A stretch of DNA of 64,000 nucleotides from Zygnema cylindricum (lineage: Eukaryota > Streptophyta > Zygnematophyceae > Zygnematales > Zygnemataceae), in the NCBI GenBank assembly GCA_037447655.1, contig JBBHKE010002948.1, positions 101,721-165,720 on the forward strand. Direction: 5' to 3'. This document shows positions 22,241 to 32,200 of this stretch, one piece after another. The translations under genes and the position numbers were made by a program. Under the pieces are notes generated by a model. It was not told where the DNA came from. It ran no database searches and saw only the letters and a program-made list of their open reading frames with translations. Every line of letters begins with the position of its first letter. The first letter of the stretch is position 1.

Positions 22241-23240
22241 TGCAATTATGTGTCCTCCATTGGACCACATAATACAGGAAGCCTCTAGATAGTATTTAAC
22301 TAACTCACTTTAAGCCACATCCACTGCTACCTAAGAAGGCAAACTGACAATTTGACTGCACCTTTGTGTAGCGTGGACTCCCCTGAGTCTGTAGCAAAAA
22401 GAATCACTGAAAACGGCCAACTAGCCGATAAGTTATGAGCCGGCAAAAATGCTAATTTATACAAGGCTCTCTTAGAGAGAGAGGTGTCTATCTACCAAAA
22501 TTTCCTAACTCCTAAATCTCTCTCACAAACCCTATCTACTAAAGTACGAACCAATCATATTAGTGTAAAGTACAGAAAGGTACTACGGCCAATGTCCTTT
22601 CTGTACGGCCGGTGTACGACAAGGCTATTGAGTGGACGCGTGTCATTTTTCCACTCGTTCGTATATTCTGCTGAATTCTCGCGACCGAATGTCATCCTTC
22701 CACGCGGCGCCACGTCATGCCACGTCCCTAAAATCCAAAGTGACCATTCCGCGATCTCGGCGATAACGTGCGCCGTCGGATTAAATCCGACATTAAATGT
22801 CGACCGTTTAAAACAAATGTCCGTTTCATTTGTTTCGTGAGAAATGACGTTCGCACTAAACCTTAACAAGTTCTATGTTCGTTTCAGCCATATTTCAGTT
22901 AAATCATTTCAGTGTAATACAATAGTTTAAATATAAATGAAACCCTATTATAATCTAACGGACTTCTACGACAGACTGGTTAGAGCTAACGGCTACGCCG
23001 CGCTCTACCGGTCGGGGGTTCGAGTCCTGCCGGACTCAACCTTTTGTTGAGAGTGACTTAAGTCACTCTTTAGTCTTTCCTATGGAGCTGAGGCAGCCAT
23101 GGCTCCATCGCTCTCTCTCTCTTTCAGTGACTACAACAAGTATGGGGGAAAGAGAGAAGAGATGGAGGCAGACTGCCATCATATATGTGTCCGCTAATTT
23201 ATTTTAGACCTAGAAAATACAAAAACTACTTATTTCAACA
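22241..23240 (-). repeat. 5' LTR of the minus-strand copia element, 1000 bp
   Basis: On the minus strand it starts TGTTGAAATAAGT at 23240 and ends AATTGCA at 22241. It is followed at once by the primer-binding site. GTAC sites cluster near 22540-22620. The plus strand of its U3 carries the best-preserved tRNA-like module (22967-23041). Confidence 0.92.
22967..23041 (+). other. tRNA-like module antisense to the LTR (best preserved)
   Basis: TACGACAGACTGG (22967-22979) plus TTAGAGC resembles an A box and D-arm, and GGTTCGAGTCC (23017-23027) is a perfect B box. The A-to-B distance suits RNA polymerase III promoters. The inner part can fold as GACTGGTTAGAGC with GCTCTACCGGTC. No run of Ts as a pol III terminator follows at once, but TTTTG occurs at about 23041-23045. 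No full cloverleaf or CCA-ready acceptor stem forms. Confidence 0.65.
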
Positions 23241-23598
23241 TAAGTGGGACGAAACGCGCTAGACGACAAAGTGCATCGCGCTAGACGACAAACTGCAGTA
23301 CACATAAAGTTTTTAGGTAACGCAACTTGTACAGCGGTAATTTCTTTTTTTTGGTACTGCTGCGGGTTTTTTTTTTTTCCAAGTTATAGAGGAAAACGAC
23401 ACAAAATAACTGTAACTTTAGCACATGGGAAAGTGCCCTTAGGCAGTACGGCGCTAAGTTTGAAAAGAAAACGACAGAAAAAAACCCGAACATGGGGCCG
23501 TCCCCTTACACGTATAAAATGCTCGAAATCGTAGGCCGTCGCGTGATTCTGACTTCCGCACGTGCCAACAATTTTCACGCAGTTAAATGTTAATGCTA
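23241..23598. other. Intergenic DNA with transposon debris
   Basis: A 22-base direct repeat (CGCGCTAGACGACAAA..., near 23257-23300) is visible. The segment around 23449-23490 (CGGCGCTAAGTTTG, then AAAACGACAGAAAAAAACCC) is similar to 45323-45365 inside the foldback structure, so it is probably a remnant of the same repeat family. I see no gene. Confidence 0.5.
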
Positions 23599-23907
23599 CA
23601 CCGAGAATCGTGTAGCGTCACACTTTTTTGTCACACGTTTTTTGAGTGCACATTCACATGCGCGCGAGACTGTATTATATTTTTTTCTTTACTTTTTTAC
23701 TCATTAAAGTACATAATGGTACGGATCTGAACGGTCCGTGTGCCACACTATTTAAAATTTCACTATATAACAGTTATTAACTCTAATGATTGTGGTACCT
23801 AAAATAACGTTAATTATTTTTTTGAATTATTAACTCTATCTAAGAATTTGGGTTAAAATTTGGGGGTGCCGAATTAGCGTTATAAACGCTAATAGCGATT
23901 CACGGTG
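23599..23907. mobile_element. TA-flanked inverted-repeat element (MITE-like), degenerate
   Basis: The left end CACCGAGAATCG and the reverse complement of the right end, CACCGTGAATCG, match at 11 of 12 positions, and both ends are flanked by TA. It continues with TAGCGT-like bases on both sides. It belongs to the CACYG...ATCGYTATTAGYG group seen at 46623 and 51064. There is no coding capacity. Confidence 0.5.
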
Positions 23908-23916
23908 TACGTAAAA

Positions 23917-24192
23917 CATAGTTCAAAAGTAGGTGAAAGTAGGCCCATACAATATGCCTATTGTATGCAAAACATACAATATGACCTTAAGACCTATATT
24001 GTATTTGGACCTATTCGGACCAATTAAAACATTCGGACCAAAAAGTTTTAGTTACACCGTCAGATTCGGACGATCGCACGGTCACTGATCAAAGTAGCGA
24101 TCTGAGAAGATCACATGAAAAGCCCATAACACAATTTACGATAAAGGCGCCGACCAAAGGCCTACCATAAAAACGCCTACTTTTGAACTATG
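23917..24192. mobile_element. 276-bp MITE, copy 1 (hAT-like)
   Basis: The 17-base terminal inverted repeat CATAGTTCAAAAGTAGG is perfect. The whole 276-base unit is almost identical to 25099-25374. Flanks ACGTAAAA and ACTAAAAG look like an 8-base target duplication with an indel. There is no open frame. The 8-base duplication points to the hAT superfamily. Confidence 0.85.
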
Positions 24193-24217
24193 ACTAAAAG
24201 TATAAAATCGACGAATA

Positions 24218-24946
24218 AGGGTGAAGTTCCAATATACGAAAAGTGGGGTTGTTTACAGAAATCGGGCCTCTCCGTACTACGCCGTACCTCTTATTTTGTT
24301 TTTATTGGGAAAACAACATTACAGAGAATCTTGCCAATATACTCCAAAAGTTTGGGAGTTAACAATGACCGTTGGATATTTTTTCGCGAAGCATTCGCTT
24401 CGAAAGTTTATGTAATTGGTGATGTACCTCGCGAGGTACATCACCAATTACATAATTTTTTGAGCCGCGACACGCTGGATAATGAGCATACGTGTCAAGA
24501 CGGCAACCAACGGAAACCAAAAAAAATCGCACACGATATACGCATTAAAAAATACAACAGAAAATTCAAACGAAATCTCGTAACGCACTTTTGTCACGCT
24601 ATTTCTGTTAGCGCCCATTCGGCACATTATTTCTGACAACGCTCATTCGTCACGCGTATAACCAGGAACCCTAAAAAAATTAGGTGGTATCTGACAAGGC
24701 GTCTGCAAAGAGTACAGAAGTTGTGTTGAACGATGACCTGGTACGCACGTGCATGGTACGCAAATGAAGAATTTTGGTCGGTGTAAAAATCATTGACGAT
24801 TTTTTGTATCAAATCTATAGCTACGTGGCACCACTCTTTTGCTAACACGTGCATTACAGACTCTGCGCAATGGAACTTCGTTCAAATTGTAGCATTTTGT
24901 AATGTTGTCCTTACAATTACAGAATGTCCTAATGGAACTTCACCCT
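24218..24946. mobile_element. Inverted-repeat element with AGGGTGAAGTTCCA ends
   Basis: The left end AGGGTGAAGTTCCAATA and the reverse complement of the right end, AGGGTGAAGTTCCATTA, match at 14 or more bases. Flanks share AATA (24214-24217 and 24947-24950). The left part (AAAAGTGGGGTTGTTTAC near 24238) matches the left end of the foldback structure at 43488, so both belong to one repeat superfamily. It contains the perfect palindrome at 24408-24455 and no recognisable transposase. Confidence 0.55.
24408..24455. repeat. 48-bp perfect palindrome
   Basis: Two 24-base arms with no spacer, centred on CTCGCGAG at 24428-24435. All 24 pairs match; the next pair outward (24407/24456) does not. Confidence 0.97.
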
Positions 24947-25098
24947 AATACTTAAAAATCGTAAAATAGAGTAAATCCGTACTAATTGAACAACTATGTT
25001 GGAAAGTGTACAATACTAATGGAAAATTGATTTTTTTCTGTTACCATTATTGCATCCGACAGGCGCAACGGAGGGGCTCTCTGTTTCAATGGCGAAAT

Positions 25099-25374
25099 CA
25101 TAGTTCAAAAGTAGGTGAAAGTAGGCCCATACAATATGCCTATTGTATGTAAAACATACAATATGACCTTTAGACCCATATTGTATTCGGACCTATTCGG
25201 ACCAATTAAAACATTCGGACCAAAAATCTTTATTTACACCGTCAGATTCGGACGATCGGACGGTCTCTGATCGAAGTAGCGATCTAAGAAGATCACATAA
25301 AAAGCCCATAACACAATTTACGATAAAGGCGCCGACCAAAGGCCTACCATAAAAACGCCTACTTTTGAACTATG
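25099..25374. mobile_element. 276-bp MITE, copy 2 (hAT-like)
   Basis: Same length, sequence and 17-base inverted ends as 23917-24192. It is flanked by a perfect 8-base target duplication GGCGAAAT (25091-25098 and 25375-25382). It shows only scattered differences from copy 1, so both came from a recent amplification. Confidence 0.92.
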
Positions 25375-25382
25375 GGCGAAAT

Positions 25383-26216
25383 GCTTAGTGAACGTGGGCC
25401 AGGCACAGGTCCCCATTAATCCGCAAGGATATCTCAAATCACTAATGCCACGGGGACTGAATTCCACGTGTTAGCCACAGAACGCTGGCATGTCCCTCAA
25501 GCTATGTAAGCGTCGTCCAGCATGGCAAAATATGCTGTCGACAAAATTTAAATGTGCAATATATTCCTGTTACCTCGCATGTGTGCGTCATACATTTTAA
25601 AACCGTATAATTAGCGCATTGTACGGTAATCAGAATATATCGTTAGAATTGATTTCGAACATGTATATTCCTAAGTGCGAAGCATTTGTTTAATCCTATG
25701 TTCTGTCCGCAACTTTTCTTTTTTTCTGCCGGGCAATCATTTTTTTTTTACCGTTGAGGTGAAATTAGGTCATCATTCCGACGTTTGTGACTGGTTACGT
25801 GAGTGGCAGGCAACCTGTTTGTTTTTTGACGGGCAGTCAGTTTTGTGTTGTTGTTTGCCGATGCCACGTCGTGCGAGCACGTTTAGTGTACTGGTTTCAA
25901 ACTGATCTGGCGTCCCTATGTGCGAACGCGCAGATTCCCTCAATCTTGCACTTGTGGTTTGCAGGCACTCTTGTTGCAACTTTTCCCAACCCGTAAGGAT
26001 AACAGATTTTATGAAACGAAGGATCGCGGAGAATTCCGCTGGTCGTTTACACCGTCTCGGTACAGTACAGTACTGTGTACTTGCAGTTGGGGACTTGCCG
26101 GACCTGCTCTCGGCTTGCTTACTCCAACTGGGAGTCAAATTGAGCATTACACTACTATAGCTTTTGTTCTGTGGTTTTTTTGGTAGAAGAGAGCAAGTAG
26201 CAGACGAGTTAAGGTG
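25383..26216. other. Upstream region of the ABC1K gene
   Basis: This should contain the promoter and 5' UTR of the gene starting at 26217. No clear TATA box or other element stands out. Short open frames on both strands near 25770-26270 overlap each other and resemble no family, so I do not call genes. Confidence 0.4.
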
Positions 26217-29200
26217 ATGGCGGTTATGGCTGCAGCCACCTCGTCTCTTTCTCGTGTGCCCCTTTTTTATCATCAGGACCTCTTTTCAGATGCTAACCAT
26301 GGCTGTCCTGGCCAACTTTTTTCTCGCGGAATAGGTCGTGCAGCTACCAAGGTCCCAGGATTATCCAATGGTTCAAAGTTTCCTGCACATAAGCTCTGGA
26401 AAGTTCGCAAGAACAACACTAGCCTCGTGATAGGAAGGCTGGCAATGCCTTCATCTCCGGAGACTGCTCCCCGAGAAGAAGATGGAGCACTTCTTCTTCC
26501 ATCATATGCTGTAGAGGAAGTAGGTGGAAGTGCTGTAGCGGAGAGGAAGGCTGTTCTTGACCAGGCGTTCGCTGCGTCGTATGACTCTGTACCATCTGTG
26601 AATGGGGCAGCACTGGCCAATGGGGCAGCTTCAGTGTCTAATGGAGCAGTCTTTAGTACAGGGCCAAGCACAGTTGCAGGGGGCACTTCTTCCCTGCCTA
26701 CTGTAAATGGCGCCGCGAAGGGACAGACTTCCGCAAATAACAGGGTGGTTGGAGCAGTGGAAAATCTGTCTACCGAAGACGAGCCTTGGTTTCGGAAAGC
26801 ACAGAAGAAAAACGTTAAGGCAAGATTGTTTTTTATTGTATTTTTCCCCGAACTTTCTTTCATTCTGCTGTTTTTTGTTTCTCCTTTCCACTTGAGCTTT
26901 CACTAGTTTTGCTGTAAATGCCTTTTTGGCCCTTGGAGGGGCCTCGTTAAACAAAGCAAGTGCTTCATCGACAAAGCTCATCATTGATTTCTTGTCGCTA
27001 TTATCTATCCTTTTCATTGTTGTATTGCATAATTTGCAATTTTTTAGTAGCCTGAAAGGCATTTCTCTACCAACTGTATAGCAGTAATAGGGGCATCATT
27101 TTCTTCATGAAACTTATTTCCCGACATTGTTAAATACGAGCTTGGCAGTTACTCTGAACCCTGACCAAGGTTAAGTGCTTGCAGGTCTCTGTGGCTCCTG
27201 GAGGTCGATGGAACCAGTTCAAGACATACTCAACATTGCAGCGTTCTATTGAAATTTGGGCTTTTGTGTTTGCTTTTGCAATCAGGGTGAGCCTCCAATG
27301 AGCGTTTTAGTATGGACTAGTGACCAGCATCATGAAGTGTTGTTTACATTGTTTTTTCCTCAAGTAAGGCGAGGTTGTCTAATGGACTTTGAAGTGGTAA
27401 CTTCTCTGGTTTTTATATCACTTGCATACTTTCCCATAAAACAGTTTCGTACTTCCGTTCTTGACGGTTCAAGACCTTGCGATGTGTTTGTGTAAAATTC
27501 TCCTAACAAGATGTTTCGTCTGGTTCCGTCGAGCCCTCTCATGTCATCAAAGTCATATGCATCAGAAAGTCCTGTTGTGTGCATAATTTTGATTGAACTA
27601 CAATATCAATAGAACAACTCATGGATTTAAAGTTGCTTTTGTTCGACTATCTGAAGAAAGAATGAAATATCTTGTCACGCCAGATAGAAAGTGGCACGGT
27701 TGACCTAGTTTTGATTTGGCTTGATATAGGCATTGGAACTTTGATTAATAGCCTGTGTTGTGTCTTTCATTCCTTCAGCGTTTACTGTGACATCTTTGTT
27801 GTGTAAGTTCCAGATATTCTTCTCATGTTTGGTTGTTGACAAGTTCTGAGTGGTCCTGTTCAATGTTAATTGTCATTTCTTTTTTTTTACCTGGAGCAAT
27901 TCTGACAAGTCGATTGACTGTGTTGTCAGGCATGGCTCTTAAACCAAAAGTTTACTTATCAAGGTGGTATAACTGAGGAGAAAAAGAGTAAAAGACGGTT
28001 GGCGCTGGCCACGTGGCTGAAAGAGGGTCTCCTTCGTCTGGGGCCAACATTTATTAAGATTGGCCAGCAGTTTTCCACTCGGGTTGGTCTTTGCAATTTT
28101 TCCTACTTACTATGCAAGGAGGATCAGAGAACAATTGCCATGCTAAAACAGCGTTTGCTCTTCCATTATGGCACTTGCTGGCTTTTTCGTGGTGTCATCA
28201 CTGTGTGTTAGTGATGTTGGAACTTACTTTTGTATGGTTTTTGAGGATTACTGTGATGGGATGTTGGAAATGTTCAGGGGTATTTCTCTATTTAATCTTT
28301 TGGATACTTTTCAAGCACAGGACAACTGAAAGTATTTTATTATGAAGACCATGCTATGTATGCTTTCCAATGTTTTTAAACTTCCGCATGTGGTTTCCAT
28401 TCATTGATCATGCTACATGCCGCTGATTGTTTTATATTGCTGAAAACTGCTGTTGGCTGTCTCTGTTGATTCCAGGTGGACATTCTTGCTCAGGAGTACG
28501 TGGACCAACTCTCGGAGCTTCAGGTGGGCATTGTTGGTTAGGCTCTTCCTTTTACTTTTACGTATTCATCTGGCAAAGAACGGCAGAACGCCGGGATGTT
28601 TTAATTTTTTGCTTCTTTCAGGTTTCAACTATCAGCTGTTTAGACTTTGAGTTTATTGGTTTCTAGTATTGGTTCCCTAAGTTGGTTCCTTAGTGACCCT
28701 TGCAAATTTTCGGCAATTTCCTGCTGTTGGCGAATGTATCATTCCCTTTGCAGGATCTATTTTTGTTTGTTAACCATGTCAGCTGCTTTTGATTGGATCC
28801 AGGATCAAGTTCCCCCCTTTGATTCAGATGTTGCCATCAAAATTGTCGAGACGGAAATTGGACGGCCTGTTTTGGAAGTGTTTGAGCGCTTTGACCGTGA
28901 TCCCATTGCAGCGGCCAGTCTCGGTAGGTTGGAAAACAATTCTACTTAAGCACTGTACGAGGAATTCTGGTTGCCTTAGTTTCACGGCGGTTCAGATGTG
29001 CCCTCCAGTTTGATGCATTATTTGCACATTAGCTACGGGGTCAAACAAAGAAACAATCTTGAAGTTGACATATAGCCTAAGTAGAAGAGTGAAAGGAGTT
29101 TTACCCTGTCAATGCAATTTGAGAAAAATAAGTCCGGCAGCCCTAAGGGGAGGATAAGGAGGAAAGTACTTGGGCATCAATGTAGCTATAAGCATTCGGT

Positions 29201-32200
29201 GGTGAGTTTGACAGAGAGTTTCTTTCTGAAGAGCAAATTTATCCATTTGGAGAGTCATGAGAGGTGTTGTCATGTTAGAATACTAGGGGGGACAAGTAAG
29301 AGAATAGGCGAAACATATAATGCGTAACGAGAATATAGAGTTGTTGGAGAAGTATTTAGGAGAACTTAATGTGACATAAAGGAAGAGGAAAGAAATGCAG
29401 TCTTGTAAGAGTGCACAGAGATAATGAGAAAGATGGTCAGAGAGGGGCTCAGTTGGATGCTTCAAGCAGGAGCGAAATCTATGGATGCTGAAGGAATTTT
29501 TTCTTTGTGGGGGTGCCGCAATATCTGAAATTCATGCAATCATAACTTTTTTTTTTGTGATATTATGTGAGTGAATATGTCAAATATTTTGTCCAATGAA
29601 TGATCAAGGTTGTTGGGGAGGCTGCAGGACAAGTTCACCGAGCTCGCCTCAATGGGCAAGAGGTGGTGGTGAAAGTACAACGTCCTGGTCTTAAGGAACT
29701 TTTTGATATTGATCTTAAAAATCTTAGGGTGAGTTCTCTTATGTTTCCCTCGCTATCCTTTCTCCATAAATCATTTATTGGAAAAAGCCCTTGAAAGATG
29801 TGTGTTGTTCGGCAAGCTCCCTTGGACAAGCTCCCATCTGGCTGTTGGGGAATGCAAATCTTAAAAAGGTTAAAAAACGTCCTATTGTTTCATACATCAT
29901 GTTTTTTGACTTTGTCATGGCTTTTTGTGGTTCAGTTCTATTGCATTCTTACTGAGATAAGGACCATCATGATTCTTCTGTGTTAATGCTATTTTTATGC
30001 TCACAAATATTGGCAGCCGTCTGTGTTTGACTTTTATGTAAGATTTTTGTAAGAGTATCTTTCATGATCCACATGTAAACGGCTGTGGATTTGTCAGGAT
30101 GACTTCATTGGTTTGCTCTTCCCAAATTGCAAGTGAATATTGCCAGAAGCATTCACATTGCTGATACTATGTGATGACTACACTATTTAGCCTCGTAAGA
30201 CTGTTGTGGAGTGTTATTTCATATTAGTTGGGTAGGCCACACGTAGGTTTCTTCCTGCCAGGGTTTGCTTCCGATGATAATCCATTGCACTCTTGGGAAT
30301 TCTGGGAATTCTGTGAGTCCAGTCTAAGGGTGCCCAATACTTTAGTGGATGTTGGTTGGTTCATATGCCTAATGCCAATAACCATTGCTGGGATCAGGTA
30401 ATAGCTGAAAATTTACAAAAAATAGATCCAAAGTCAGATGGAGCCAAGCGCGACTGGGTAGCCATATATGACGAGTGCGCCTCTGTGCTGTATGAGGTGA
30501 GCTCAGGGTCAATCAAATCTGCTGAAAGCAAACATAAAGTTTAGTTGCAAGTGGATGAATGGAAGTAGTCATAAGAAGAGAGGGAAAGCATGATTCAAAT
30601 ATGTTTCTGTTTCCAATTTCCATAATGTTCTCACTTCATTCAGTGTGCCATTCAAGATTTGACAAGGGCTTACTTTGAGACTGCTTGTTGTGGGGGGGGG
30701 ATGCTGGCGAGTACTCTGTTGTTATCATTATGTTGACCACCACTTTGATCAGATTTTAAGCTTGACGGGTGCTCTGGGTTGAGCAGGAAATTGATTATCT
30801 GAAAGAGGGCCAAAATGCGGATCGGTTTCGTACCAATTTTGCATCATTGGATTACGTGAAAGTGCCTGAAATACTGTGGAAGTATTCCACTTCTCAGGTT
30901 AGAATTTCATGCGCCAGATTTGCTCATAGATGTTCTCTTAGCTTGCCTTCCTTTCAGAATGCTAAAGGGCATTGGTGATTTGATTTACAGGTTTTGGTTA
31001 TGGAGTATGTACCTGGAATCAAAATCAACCGTATTGCGGATCTAGACAAATTGGGAGTAGACCGGAAAAAGTGGGTATTCTTGTCTCTTGCTTAGAGATT
31101 GTTAAATTTAATCTAAGATTGGAAGTTGCAAAGCCAGAATGCTTGGGGCATGAAATTGAGAGAGGGAAATTGTTTGAGAGTTGGGAACGCTCCAAAGGTG
31201 GAATGTATTATAGATGTCAGAGAAGATGGCTGAGTGACATGCTAGTGTGTTTATTAACATCTTAGCTAAGAACACAATCTTTTCTGCTGAATAAATTGGT
31301 CCTGACCACATATGGCAGGTGTTGGAATATCTGCCTTGTTCTTTTAAATTGAATGCGTATGTATCCTGCTGTTGTAAACTGCATCTATATTGAATGCTCC
31401 TGTGATTTGTGCTCTGGAGTAGCCCCAAACATTGCCACTCTATTCACCTAAATAAAAATGTTCAGGTACAATGTTATATACACGAGGCTTTACTTGCTTG
31501 TTAATAATTCGGTGAGATTGGACTGTTTTGGGAACCTCCTGGTTACAGGTTGGCACAGTATTCCGTTGAGTCGTATCTTGAGCAAATTCTCCGCCATGGG
31601 TTTTTTCACGCTGATCCGGTATGATTTTTACCGCACCTTCAAACTGGCCTCTAGTTTGGAAAGGAGGGAGAGTATGCAGAACTGTTATTGAGGTGGATGT
31701 TGTTGATTTTACGACTGTCAACACCCATGCTTTGTGAGGTCACGGTTGTGTTGGAGTCTTTGCATTTGATTGAAGCAGAAAGTGCTACAGAAGGTATTCT
31801 TTTTTTATTTACCCGGGGGAGTGAGTTGTAGACCCCACTTTCAGATTGCTGCATATCAGCAATTCCATTTGAAAGCACTTTAAACTTGCGAAGGGTATTG
31901 ATGACTTGTAGATAAAGGATCCAACATATGTGTGAATTTCTGCTTTCTTAACTCAGCTGTTCGAAGATTAGTCTATTTTTCGTTTTTTATGTGTTTCATG
32001 GGCATCAATTTTATTTTGTGGCCCGGTGCGGGTTTTGGGTTTGGGTTTGCTCATCAGCATCCGGGCAACATTGCTGTCGATGACGTCAACGGCGGACGAT
32101 TGTGAGAATCTGAAGCTTGCTTGTTTAAAAATGTTGGAAACAGATTTTGGGCTTTGCACATCAAGGGATACACATTTGACAAGAAATGGCTATTTGTGTC

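Larger units (their letters stand above)
16916..23240 (-). mobile_element. Complete-structure but broken Ty1/copia element, minus strand
   Basis: On the minus strand: 5' LTR 23240-22241, primer-binding site 22240-22226, gag-pol 22236-17937, polypurine tract, 3' LTR 17917-16916. The LTRs (1000 and 1002 bp) are close in length but differ at many sites. Flanks are taagt (23241-23245) and cccct (16911-16915) on the plus strand, so no target duplication is visible. Either it is lost or the ends come from recombination. It belongs to the same family group as the plus-strand units but to a distinct subfamily. Confidence 0.92.

Noticed and set aside
25773-26273. Minus-strand open frame of 166 residues upstream of ABC1K
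   Set aside because: No domain, overlaps other chance frames and the start of the ABC1K gene.
28427-28666. Short plus-strand frames across ABC1K introns 3 and 4
   Set aside because: They cross the splice sites of the kinase exon at 28476-28523 and carry no domain.
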